Source: an uncultured Collinsella sp.
GTDB lineage: Bacteria > Actinomycetota > Coriobacteriia > Coriobacteriales > Coriobacteriaceae
Direction of reading: 5' to 3'
Assembly (NCBI GenBank): GCA_900549355.1
Contig: UROA01000056.1
Span: 1 to 12,010 of the forward strand
Length of the DNA: 12,010 nt
The translations under genes and the position numbers were made by a program. A model generated the notes under the pieces. That model had not been told where the DNA came from. It made no database searches and worked only from the letters and a program-made list of their open reading frames with translations. Positions 1 through 6,306 of this stretch are shown piece by piece. The stretch's first letter is position 1, and the number at the start of each line of letters is the position of its first letter.

Positions 1-200
1 CCGCTGCGGGGCTGGACAAAGCCGGCGTAGCCGTCAGGCAGGGCGATAGCTAGGCCCGTGGAGACCAGACGACGCTCAAAGGGCTTCAGATTGCAATCCT
101 CGTTGGAACGCAGGTCCAGGCCGGCATCCGTAGGATGAGCGTATTTGGGAAGCTCGACCGTGGGGTCGAGACGTTTAATGTTAACGGTAATGTTGGACAT
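1..200 (-). CDS. dut: dUTP diphosphatase (dUTPase), N-terminal part, cut by left edge
   Basis: Hydrolyses dUTP to dUMP and pyrophosphate, keeping uracil out of DNA and supplying dUMP for thymidylate synthesis; a cytosolic homotrimer in this family. Only the first 66 codons and two bases of the next lie in the window. Visible family motifs are motif I (PTDAGLDL, residues 23-30) and the beginning of motif II (QPRS at residues 63-66, with the next codon starting GG as expected for glycine). The start ATG at 198-200 is set by the Shine-Dalgarno sequence AAGGTGA, which overlaps the end of nrdR; only four bases separate the nrdR stop from this start, so the two genes are almost certainly co-transcribed and probably translationally coupled. 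The pairing makes sense because both control dNTP supply. The catalytic tyrosine motif III and the C-terminal motif V lie outside the window, so intactness cannot be judged. Confidence 0.93.
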   Translation of the reverse strand, partial: MSNITVNIKRLDPTVELPKYAHPTDAGLDLRSNEDCNLKPFERRLVSTGLAIALPDGYAGFVQPRS

Positions 201-204
201 GAAA

Positions 205-648
205 TCACCTTAGCTTGTCGAGCTCTTGCAGAAACTCATCGACGTCTTTGAAATCGCGATAGACCGAGGCAAAGCGGATGTAGGCCACTTTATCGATCTT
301 GGCCAACCGCTTAAGAACCATATCGCCCAACTCATGAGACGTAACGGCCGTGAGCGTACGGGAGCGAAGCTCGACCTCAATATCGTCAATGATCTCGTTG
401 AGCTTTTTAGTGTCGATATCACGCTTAATCGTGGCGCACATCAAACCGACCAGCAACTTATTGCGATCGAACCGTTGCTTGGTTCCGTCTGACTTAATGA
501 CCTCAATAGGGTCTTCACAACGCTCAAAAGTCGTAAAGCGATAATTGCACGAGCAGCATTCGCGACGACGTTTGATGGTGTTATTAGATTCCTGCATGCG
601 GGAATCAACAACGCGGGTATGGGCCTTGCCGCATTTAGGACAGCGCAT
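205..648 (-). CDS. nrdR: Transcriptional repressor NrdR
   Basis: ATP/dATP-sensing repressor of ribonucleotide reductase operons. The 147-residue length is typical. An N-terminal zinc ribbon has the cysteine pairs C3-xx-C6 and C31-xx-C34 (C32 is an extra cysteine), with the family signature RRRECCSCNYRFTTFER around residues 27-43. It is followed by an ATP-cone domain, about residues 46-136, beginning EVIKSDGTKQRFDRNKL. The start ATG (646-648) is preceded by a strong AGAGGAGG ribosome binding site. In mycobacteria nrdR likewise follows the LysM gene that diverges from lexA, and that context is preserved here. An unusual feature is a perfect 11-bp inverted repeat whose downstream arm contains the start codon and the end of the ribosome binding site (see the repeat at 644-685). 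No obvious NrdR box was seen in the window, so its ribonucleotide reductase target genes are probably elsewhere. Confidence 0.96.
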   Translation of the reverse strand: MRCPKCGKAHTRVVDSRMQESNNTIKRRRECCSCNYRFTTFERCEDPIEVIKSDGTKQRFDRNKLLVGLMCATIKRDIDTKKLNEIIDDIEVELRSRTLTAVTSHELGDMVLKRLAKIDKVAYIRFASVYRDFKDVDEFLQELDKLR

Positions 649-685
649 GGTACCTCCTCTAAAACGATTACAAGGGTACCATGCG
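644..685 (-). promoter_or_regulatory. Perfect 11-bp inverted repeat enclosing the nrdR ribosome binding site and start codon
   Basis: The arms CGCATGGTACC (685-675 read on the minus strand) and GGTACCATGCG (654-644) are perfectly complementary and separated by 20 bases. In an RNA read from the LysM gene into nrdR they would form an 11-bp hairpin. Its 3' arm contains the nrdR AUG and the last bases of AGGAGG, and the rest of the ribosome binding site lies in the loop. A -10-like TGTAAT (672-667) sits in the loop. A transcript beginning just downstream of it would lack the 5' arm and leave the start free. The same symmetry could instead be a DNA operator. The symmetry is read directly from the sequence; the function is inference. 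Confidence 0.6.
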
Positions 686-699
686 ACAGTACTGAAATC

Positions 700-1152
700 T
701 TAGGAACGTGTGGGAACTTTAAGATGCGCACCGACATCGAGCGAGCCATGCTCCAGGTGATTGACGTTGCGGATCATATCAGAGGTCTCCTGCGTGGAAA
801 GACCCTCAATCGGATGCTCCTGGGCTAGCGACCACAAGGAATCGCCAGACTGAACACGGACGGTCTCGTAGGTAACGTTGGATACCGACTCGGCATATGC
901 GGCGTGACGAGCGCTGAAGATCGAGGTGGCAAGTACAAAGAAGAGCGTGAGCGCAACGGCCAGGGCGACAATCGTCGAAGCCTTTAGGGCAACGGGGGCC
1001 GAAGTCGTGGCGACGCACTGGCTGCGGACGGGCTTGCCAGGCAGTGTTTGGAAACCAGAGCGGCCGCCTTTAACAACCGTGAAAGCCGGCGCCGCAGGCG
1101 TCTCGAGCTTAAGGGCAAGGTTACCCTGGACCATATCCGTTGCGTTCATCAT
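700..1152 (-). CDS. Membrane-anchored LysM protein, probable SOS-induced cell division suppressor (YneA/ChiZ-like)
   Basis: Likely a LexA-controlled inhibitor of septation acting at the membrane and cell wall. The 150-residue protein has a cytoplasmic-looking N-terminus (1-56), one membrane helix (about 58-79), and an exported LysM domain (about 95-147) with the typical VQSGDSLWSLA start, an NHLEHGSLDVGAHLKVP end, and a conserved tryptophan. Bacillus YneA has the same layout and close motifs (QQGDTLWSIA, ending in a GDELVIP-type strand). Mycobacterial ChiZ/Rv2719c also diverges from lexA and precedes nrdR. The promoter between -35 TTGACA (1267-1262) and -10 GATAAT (1245-1240) contains an SOS box, and a second box overlaps the start of transcription. 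Start choice: two adjacent ATGs follow GAGAGGAG. The second (1147-1149) has better spacing, the first (1150-1152) is given here. The roughly 56-residue cytoplasmic tail is longer than in YneA. It could be another LysM protein, but the context argues for the SOS role. Confidence 0.85.
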   Translation of the reverse strand: MMNATDMVQGNLALKLETPAAPAFTVVKGGRSGFQTLPGKPVRSQCVATTSAPVALKASTIVALAVALTLFFVLATSIFSARHAAYAESVSNVTYETVRVQSGDSLWSLAQEHPIEGLSTQETSDMIRNVNHLEHGSLDVGAHLKVPTRS

Positions 1153-1194
1153 GTTCTCCTCTCGCGTGTTTTGCTGAGAACAGTTTTATCAAGC

Positions 1195-1219
1195 CGCGCG
1201 GACAAAAATGTCTAGCGCG
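1195..1219 (-). other. Hairpin in the leader of the LysM gene
   Basis: On the minus strand CGCGC-TA-GACA-TTTT-TGTC-C-GCGCG can fold into a two-part stem (5 bp plus 4 bp, with a small internal asymmetry) topped by a T4 loop. It lies between the predicted start of transcription of the LysM gene and its ribosome binding site, in a leader of about 80 bases. There is no U-run after it, so it is not a terminator. A role in mRNA stability or translation is possible but unproven. Confidence 0.4.
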
Positions 1220-1233
1220 AGAACGAATGTTCG
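1220..1233. promoter_or_regulatory. SOS box (LexA operator) 3 of the lexA / LysM gene region
   Basis: AGAACGAATGTTCG matches the Gram-positive LexA operator CGAACNNNNGTTCG at all positions but the first. It lies at the predicted transcription start of the LysM gene, where bound LexA would block initiation. Confidence 0.8.
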
Positions 1234-1239
1234 GTTATT

Positions 1240-1267
1240 ATTATCTTCGAACAGTTGTTCCTGTCAA
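1240..1267 (-). promoter_or_regulatory. Promoter of the LysM division-suppressor gene
   Basis: Consensus -35 TTGACA (1267-1262), 16-bp spacer, and -10 GATAAT (1245-1240). The spacer is occupied almost exactly by SOS box 1 (1248-1261), the classical arrangement for LexA exclusion of RNA polymerase. The recA promoter in this window is built the same way. Confidence 0.75.
1248..1261. promoter_or_regulatory. SOS box (LexA operator) 1 of the lexA / LysM gene region
   Basis: CGAACAGTTGTTCC differs from CGAACNNNNGTTCG only at the last position. It sits inside the -35/-10 spacer of the LysM gene promoter and upstream of lexA, so it can repress both directions. Confidence 0.88.
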
Positions 1268-1275
1268 GCAATAAT

Positions 1276-1289
1276 CGAACATTTGTTTG
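1276..1289. promoter_or_regulatory. SOS box (LexA operator) 2, lexA-proximal
   Basis: CGAACATTTGTTTG matches CGAACNNNNGTTCG at 9 of the 10 fixed positions. It lies 24 bases upstream of the lexA start codon, just downstream of a possible -10 (AATAAT, 1270-1275), fitting LexA autorepression. The lexA -35 is not clear. Confidence 0.82.
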
Positions 1290-1312
1290 ACATTGGCAGA
1301 GAGGATCCCCTG

Positions 1313-1957
1313 ATGGCTCGCAAAATTACCAAGCGTCAGCAGCAGATTTACGACTTCATCAAGGAATATCAGCAGGAGAAGGGCTATCCGCCCAGTGTGC
1401 GCGAGATGGCATCGGCCGTAGGCCTCTCCTCCCCCAGCACGGTGCATGCTCATCTCTCTGCCCTGGAGGCTCGAGGACTGCTCAAGCGCGATGCCACCAA
1501 GCCTCGCGCCCTAGAGCTCTTTGATGAGGACGGATCCTCTGTCTCGATTTCCAAATCCGATGAACCCACGGCACCCCGCGGAACGGTCTCGCTGCCGCTC
1601 GTCGGTCGCGTCGCGGCTGGGATTCCCATTCTGGCCGAACAAAATATCGAGGACACCTTTACCATCCCGACCGAAATCGCCACAGACCAGGGCTCCTTTA
1701 TCCTTGAAGTGCACGGCAGCTCAATGATCAATGTCGGCATCTACAACGGTGACTACATTATCGTTCGCGAGCAAAAGAGCGCGATGAACGGCGAAATCGT
1801 CGTGGCCATGATCGATGGCTCGGCGACTGTCAAGACGTTCTACAAGGAGCAGGGGCGCGTGCGCTTGCAGCCCGAGAACGACACCATGGAGCCCATCTAT
1901 GCGACGAACCCCGTTATTTTGGGTAAGGTTGTCGGGTTAATGCGCCGGTTCTCGTAA
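1313..1957 (+). CDS. lexA: SOS response repressor and self-cleaving protease LexA
   Basis: Represses SOS genes and cleaves itself when it meets RecA filaments. The 214 residues show an N-terminal winged helix DNA-binding domain (about 1-65, MARKITKRQQQIYDFI and the recognition region GLSSPSTVHAHLSALE), a linker, and an S24 peptidase domain. The cleavage site is Ala102-Gly103 (RVAAGIP), the catalytic serine Ser137 (HGSSM) and the catalytic lysine Lys174 (ATVKTF). Start: an ATG at 1208 in the same frame would add 35 residues but would put all three SOS boxes and the promoter inside the gene. The ATG at 1313 gives the conserved N-terminus and follows a GAGAGGA ribosome binding site. The upstream operators imply autorepression. 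The stop TAA overlaps the start of the next gene (TAATG). Confidence 0.97.
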   Translation: MARKITKRQQQIYDFIKEYQQEKGYPPSVREMASAVGLSSPSTVHAHLSALEARGLLKRDATKPRALELFDEDGSSVSISKSDEPTAPRGTVSLPLVGRVAAGIPILAEQNIEDTFTIPTEIATDQGSFILEVHGSSMINVGIYNGDYIIVREQKSAMNGEIVVAMIDGSATVKTFYKEQGRVRLQPENDTMEPIYATNPVILGKVVGLMRRFS

Positions 1958-2661
1958 TGCAAAAACGCATCACCATATTTGATACCGTCCGCGGGTTTAC
2001 GATGCTGTCGATGGCAGGTTTTCACGCCTGCTACGATTTGGCCTACCTATATGGATGGGAAATGCCATGGTTTACCGAAACGGTTTTCCAGGATATCTGG
2101 CGCGCAAGTATCAGCTGGGTATTTTTGTTTATCGCCGGTTGGATGTGCACTCTCTCGCGTAATAACGTTAAGCGCGCCCTCAAATACGCGGCCGCAGCCT
2201 TGATCGTATGGATTGCAACTACACTGGTATCAGTCGACGATTCAGTAAACTTTGGCATCATTTATTGCATGGCGGCGTGCACCGCGGTGGTTGCACTCAC
2301 CCGTCCGTTACTTCAAAAAATACCGGGTTCGTGGGGCATCGCAGCGTGCCTTGTTCTTTTTGCCCTAACCTGGGGCATTCCAAAAGCGGTCTACCCACTC
2401 CCCTACCTGGCATGGCTTGGATTCCCGGGCCCGGGTTTTGTTTCGGGAGACTACTATCCGCTCATTCCGTTTGTCTTTATGTACCTTACCGGCTTCTTTA
2501 CTGCCCAGGCAGCACAAGCATCAAGCCTCGAAGCGCCAGCATGGGCATACGCCAACCCCATCCCGGCGCTCGCGGTCCTCGGACGGCATGCCTTACCGTT
2601 CTACCTGCTCCATCAGCCTGTCATTCTAGGCGTGCTAGAGCTCGCCTATTCCGTACGATAG
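1957..2661 (+). CDS. HGSNAT_cat/DUF1624-family integral membrane protein, putative acyltransferase
   Basis: A 234-residue polytopic protein with about seven membrane helices (roughly 13-33, 46-65, 75-92, 98-117, 126-141, 167-186, 203-228). Features recalled from the heparan-alpha-glucosaminide N-acetyltransferase catalytic domain family are the N-terminal FDTVRGF motif (D9, R12, G13), His23 in the first helix, DYYPLIPF (165-172), and the C-terminal GRHALPFYLLHQPV (209-222, His219). Family members move acetyl groups from cytosolic acetyl-CoA across the membrane to sugars; the bacterial substrate is unknown. The ATG shares one base with the lexA stop and has no clear ribosome binding site of its own, so translation is probably coupled to lexA and expression should rise in the SOS response. 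The last 16 bases overlap the convergent end of hflX. Family assignment is fairly sure; the substrate and any SOS role are inference. Confidence 0.85.
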   Translation: MQKRITIFDTVRGFTMLSMAGFHACYDLAYLYGWEMPWFTETVFQDIWRASISWVFLFIAGWMCTLSRNNVKRALKYAAAALIVWIATTLVSVDDSVNFGIIYCMAACTAVVALTRPLLQKIPGSWGIAACLVLFALTWGIPKAVYPLPYLAWLGFPGPGFVSGDYYPLIPFVFMYLTGFFTAQAAQASSLEAPAWAYANPIPALAVLGRHALPFYLLHQPVILGVLELAYSVR

Positions 2662-3935
2662 CGCTCGAGACGCGGCGCGATTCGGGCCGGCAACTTTGCC
2701 ACAATGCGAACGCCGTCCTCGAGATATTCCTCATGCAGAAGGGTTCCCTGCTCATGCACCAGCGTGATGAAGGCGCCCTCGCGATACGGGATATCAGCGG
2801 AGAGCAACACATCGGTGGCAGCCGCCTCACGAGCAATTCGGTCGACGAGATCGTCGAGCCCCTCGCCTGTCTGGGCCGAGAACAACACGGCCTCGGGATA
2901 GCGACGACGGAAACTCAATCGATCGACGCTATCGAGTAGGTCGATTTTATTGAACACCGTAAGCGTCAAACGCTCACCGGCACCGATCTCGTCAAGAACG
3001 CGATCGACTGCCTCGAGCTGGCGCTCGTAGTCCTCGTCAGAGGCATCCACAACTTTAAGGATCAGGTCGGCACCAAGGACCTCGGACAGTGTGGACTTAA
3101 AGGCATCAACGAGACCATGCGGTAGCTTTTGAATAAAGCCAACCGTATCGGTAATGGTCATACCACGACCGCCGGGCAAGCGATACGAGCGCGTAGTCGG
3201 ATCGAGCGTGGCAAATAATTTGTCCTGTGAAAGCACTGTAGACCCGGTCAGGCGATTGAGCAACGCCGACTTACCGGCATTGGTATAACCGGCTAAGGCA
3301 ACGCGAAACGCCGGCGACTCGATACGACTCTTTGACTGGACATCTCGGCGCTGTTCAACCTGCTTAAGCTCGCGACGAAGCGCGGCAATCTTGTTGCGAA
3401 TCAAACGTCGGTCAACCTCGAGCTGGCTTTCGCCCTGGCCAAAGCGCGAACCAATGCCACCGCGTGTCTGCTCTTTAGCAAGATGACTCCACATACCGCG
3501 CAAGCGAGGCAACAGATACTGCAATTGGGCTAGCTGCACCTGCAGGCGGCCCTCACGGGTCTGAGCGTGCAGGCCAAAGATATCGAGAATCAACGCCGTG
3601 CGGTCGATAATCTTAACCGGTTCGCCCACGGCTTTCTCAAGATAAGACTGCTGCGAGGGCGTTAAATCGTCGTCGAAGATAACAACATCGACATCCATAC
3701 GATGCACGAGCCCGCAAAGCTCCTCAACCTTACCGGAGCCGATAAACGATTTTGGATATGGCTTAACCAGACGCTGCGACAACCGCGCCCCGCACGGGGC
3801 CCCAGCCGTATGGGCCAGGCGCTCAAGCTCGTCAAGCGAACGATCGAGCGGCCAGGCGTTATCGCGCCACTCAACTCCGACAAGAACGGCACGTTCGGGC
3901 TCAGGCGCCGTAGGGACGAGGGGAAACCGAGCCAT
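2646..3935 (-). CDS. hflX: GTPase HflX
   Basis: Ribosome-associated GTPase that splits stalled or stressed 70S ribosomes and binds the 50S subunit. The 429 residues show the N-terminal HflX domain (about 15-190), including FIGSGKVEEL (64-73) and the arginine/glycine-rich QTRGGIGSRFGQGESQLE (156-173), a coiled linker, then the G domain. G1 is GYTNAGKS (216-223), the switch I region is FATLDPTTR (241-249), G3 is DTVGF (263-267), G4 is NKID (329-332), and G5 is the SA at 353-354. The start codon shares one base with the miaA stop (TAATG), and a GAGG lies about ten bases upstream, so it is translated as the last gene of the miaB-miaA-hflX string. miaA next to hflX is a widespread bacterial pairing. 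Its 3' end overlaps the end of the plus-strand membrane gene, leaving no room for a separate terminator. Confidence 0.96.
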   Translation of the reverse strand: MARFPLVPTAPEPERAVLVGVEWRDNAWPLDRSLDELERLAHTAGAPCGARLSQRLVKPYPKSFIGSGKVEELCGLVHRMDVDVVIFDDDLTPSQQSYLEKAVGEPVKIIDRTALILDIFGLHAQTREGRLQVQLAQLQYLLPRLRGMWSHLAKEQTRGGIGSRFGQGESQLEVDRRLIRNKIAALRRELKQVEQRRDVQSKSRIESPAFRVALAGYTNAGKSALLNRLTGSTVLSQDKLFATLDPTTRSYRLPGGRGMTITDTVGFIQKLPHGLVDAFKSTLSEVLGADLILKVVDASDEDYERQLEAVDRVLDEIGAGERLTLTVFNKIDLLDSVDRLSFRRRYPEAVLFSAQTGEGLDDLVDRIAREAAATDVLLSADIPYREGAFITLVHEQGTLLHEEYLEDGVRIVAKLPARIAPRLERYRTE

Positions 3936-4873
3936 TAGGCCGCCTCAATACGATGAAGGATATCCTCAACGACCTCATCGATCGTAAACTCATCCATATC
4001 GAACCACACGATGCGGTCATCGCGTTTAAACCACGAAAGCTGACGCTTGGCATAGCGGCGCGAGCGCATCTTGATGAGTTCGCGAGCCTCATCCATAGAC
4101 ATCACGCCGTCAAAGGCATCGATAATCTCTTTATAGCCAATCGCTTGCATCGAAGTCAGGGCATCTCCCAGCCCCTGGTCCATAAGACCACGAACCTCAT
4201 CAACAAGACCCTGCTCAAACATCAGATCAACGCGAAGGTTAATGCGCTCGTAAAGCGCCTCGCGATTACGCATCAATCCAAACCACAGAGCGTGATAATG
4301 CTCGCGCGGAACACTGAACTGCGACTTTTGCTGCGCGTAGGACACACCATCATCGTGCATTTCGAGCGCGCGAATCACGCGGCGAACATTATGGGGGTGG
4401 ATGACCGCAGCGGACTCGGGGTCACGCTCGGCAAGCAGCGCATGCAGCGCTTCCTTGCCAATGCGTTCGGCAAGCTCCTGATAGCCCGCGCGGCGATCGT
4501 CCTCAAGCTCGCCCGAGGGAAAATCCATCTCATCCAGGGCGGCCTTGAGATACAAGCCTGTACCCCCGCAAAACACCGGTAGGCGGCCCTCGCCCAGCAA
4601 GCGCTCAACATGCACACGAGCGTCTGCCTGATACAGCGCTGCAGAATATGCAACACCGGGTTCAACAATATCGACCAGGCGCAGGGGCACACAACATTCC
4701 TCAGGCGCCATCTTTGCCGTGCCGATATCCATACCTCGATAGATTTGCATCGCATCACACGACAGCACTTCGGACGAAAGGCGAGCCGCCAAACGATCTG
4801 CGACATCACTTTTACCAACCGCCGTCGGACCGACAATCGCAACGGCGGAAAGACCTGCCCCGGGAGAAATCAT
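3935..4873 (-). CDS. miaA: tRNA dimethylallyltransferase MiaA
   Basis: Transfers the dimethylallyl group to N6 of adenosine 37 in tRNAs reading UNN codons, the first step of ms2i6A formation; MiaB, encoded just upstream, performs the next step. The 312 residues show the P-loop GPTAVGKS (15-22), SCDAMQIYRGMDIGTAK with the general base Asp40, CGGTGLYLKA (102-111), MQAIGYKE (242-249) and SRRYAKRQLSWFKRD (271-285). Start: the reading frame is open for 13 more codons upstream to 4912, but those lie inside miaB. The ATG at 4871-4873 forms a TAATG overlap with the miaB stop and gives a normal-length protein with the P-loop near the N-terminus. No strong ribosome binding site is seen before it, as expected for coupling by ribosome re-initiation. 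Confidence 0.95.
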   Translation of the reverse strand: MISPGAGLSAVAIVGPTAVGKSDVADRLAARLSSEVLSCDAMQIYRGMDIGTAKMAPEECCVPLRLVDIVEPGVAYSAALYQADARVHVERLLGEGRLPVFCGGTGLYLKAALDEMDFPSGELEDDRRAGYQELAERIGKEALHALLAERDPESAAVIHPHNVRRVIRALEMHDDGVSYAQQKSQFSVPREHYHALWFGLMRNREALYERINLRVDLMFEQGLVDEVRGLMDQGLGDALTSMQAIGYKEIIDAFDGVMSMDEARELIKMRSRRYAKRQLSWFKRDDRIVWFDMDEFTIDEVVEDILHRIEAA

Positions 4874-6243
4874 TAGCGCGGCTCGCCCACAACGGATCCG
4901 GACAGATACCACGTCTTGGCAACGTCAACGTCAACATCGACAATCTTGCCAATCAGCTGATCGATGCTGTAGCCCGCGGGAATCGGTGCATGAACGGTCT
5001 GATTCTTAGGACTCTTGCCCAGCAGCACCGCGTCATTCTTTTTGCTCGTACCCTCAATAAGCGCCGGCACAACGGTATGGAGCTCACCTTGGTTATACTC
5101 GTGCGCCGTGGTCTCGATAACCTTCACCAGACGGTTGAATCGCTCAAGAATCACCTCATGCGGCGTGGGATCGTCAATCTCGGCTGCCGGAGTACCGGCG
5201 CGCTTGGAATAGATAAACGTATAGGCCTGAGCGTAACGGACCGTCTCGGCAAGCGAGAGCGTCTGCTCAAAGTCTTCCTCGGTCTCGCCGGGGAAGCCCA
5301 CGATGATATCGGTCGAAAGCGCGATATTGGGCATGCGATTGCGGATGCGATCGACGAGCCCCAGATAATCCTCGCGCGTATAGCGACGATTCATCTCTTT
5401 AAGGATGCGCGTCGAGCCCGACTGAACTGCCAGGTGTAGCTGCGGCATGACGGCAGGCGTCTCGGCCATAGCGTCGATAGTCTCGGGCAGCAGGTCTTTG
5501 GGGTGCGAGGAAGTAAAGAAGATGCGCTCCACACCCGTATCGCCCACGGCACGCAACAGGTCGGCAAAGCGCGGCTTGCCAAACAGATCGCGACCATAGG
5601 AGTTGACGTTTTGACCCAGAAGCGTGATCTCGCGCACGCCCTGGCGTACCAGACCGGTCACCTCGTCGACAATCTCATCGAAAGGACGGCTTTTTTCGCG
5701 ACCGCGCACATACGGCACGATGCAATAGGTGCAGAAGTTATTACAGCCCGTCATAATGGGAACCCAGGCGTGATACTGCGTCTCACGATGCCACGGCATG
5801 CTCATCGCATCCGTGTCCTCGTGCTCATTGGTGCGAATATGGCGCTTGCCGTCCAAGAATGCCTCGGCAATGAGCTCGGCCATATGCGCGATGGAATGCG
5901 TGCCAAAGATAACATTGACGTTATCGACATTGGTGAGCAGACCCTCGCCGTCACGCTGCGCGATGCAGCCGCCCACGGCGACCACGCGCTTACCCGAGGG
6001 CGAAGGCGGGAGGCTCTTACAAGAGTTGCACTGACCGTACAGACGGGTGTCAGCGGCCTCACGAACGCAGCACGTCATGAACACGACAATGTCAGCATGC
6101 TCCGGATCGAGCGCCATGAGGCAGCCATATGAGTCGAGCAGACCACTCACGCGCTCGGAGTCGTGCTGATTCATCTGGCAGCCAAAGGTGCGGATAAAGT
6201 AGGTTTTACCGGCAAGAATATCGCGTACGGAACCCTGGTCCAT
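4873..6243 (-). CDS. miaB: tRNA-2-methylthio-N6-dimethylallyladenosine synthase MiaB
   Basis: Radical SAM methylthiotransferase that adds the 2-methylthio group to i6A37 of tRNA. The 456 residues show the N-terminal UPF0004 domain with auxiliary cluster cysteines Cys22 (FGCQMN), Cys58 (MTCCVREAA) and Cys93 (GGCIAQR). The radical SAM core has Cys167, Cys171 and Cys174 (GCNNFCTYC), followed by IVPYVRGREKSRP. The TRAM RNA-binding domain is at about 385-451. LLGQNVNSYG (208-217) and TDIIVGFPGET (311-321) are also characteristic. Start: the frame extends upstream to a TTG at 6294 without a ribosome binding site. The ATG at 6241-6243 has AGGA nine bases upstream and starts 13 residues before the conserved TYFIRTFGCQMN, so it is preferred. 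A 63-base gap with no terminator separates it from spoVS, and its stop overlaps miaA. Confidence 0.95.
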   Translation of the reverse strand: MDQGSVRDILAGKTYFIRTFGCQMNQHDSERVSGLLDSYGCLMALDPEHADIVVFMTCCVREAADTRLYGQCNSCKSLPPSPSGKRVVAVGGCIAQRDGEGLLTNVDNVNVIFGTHSIAHMAELIAEAFLDGKRHIRTNEHEDTDAMSMPWHRETQYHAWVPIMTGCNNFCTYCIVPYVRGREKSRPFDEIVDEVTGLVRQGVREITLLGQNVNSYGRDLFGKPRFADLLRAVGDTGVERIFFTSSHPKDLLPETIDAMAETPAVMPQLHLAVQSGSTRILKEMNRRYTREDYLGLVDRIRNRMPNIALSTDIIVGFPGETEEDFEQTLSLAETVRYAQAYTFIYSKRAGTPAAEIDDPTPHEVILERFNRLVKVIETTAHEYNQGELHTVVPALIEGTSKKNDAVLLGKSPKNQTVHAPIPAGYSIDQLIGKIVDVDVDVAKTWYLSGSVVGEPR

Positions 6244-6306
6244 GTGTATAAGTCCTAACGAGGTGGAATAAGCGGGATCAAAGAGGGCGGGCAAAGAGCA
6301 AACACG

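Noticed and set aside
1178..1187. Additional SOS half-site GAACAGTTTT in the LysM leader, and GAACAGTTGACC next to the recA -35
   Set aside because: Only one half of the palindrome is present in each, so they are unlikely to bind LexA strongly on their own.
1287..1292. TTGACA on the plus strand as a lexA -35
   Set aside because: It is only 20 bases upstream of the lexA start codon, so a matching -10 would fall at or inside the start of the gene.
1208..1312. Upstream ATG extending lexA by 35 residues
   Set aside because: The extension would cover the three SOS boxes and the promoter, and is not homologous to LexA; the ATG at 1313 has a ribosome binding site.
3953..5439. Plus-strand open frames opposite miaA and miaB
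   Set aside because: The opposite strand encodes complete MiaA and MiaB with all catalytic motifs; the shadows show no domains.
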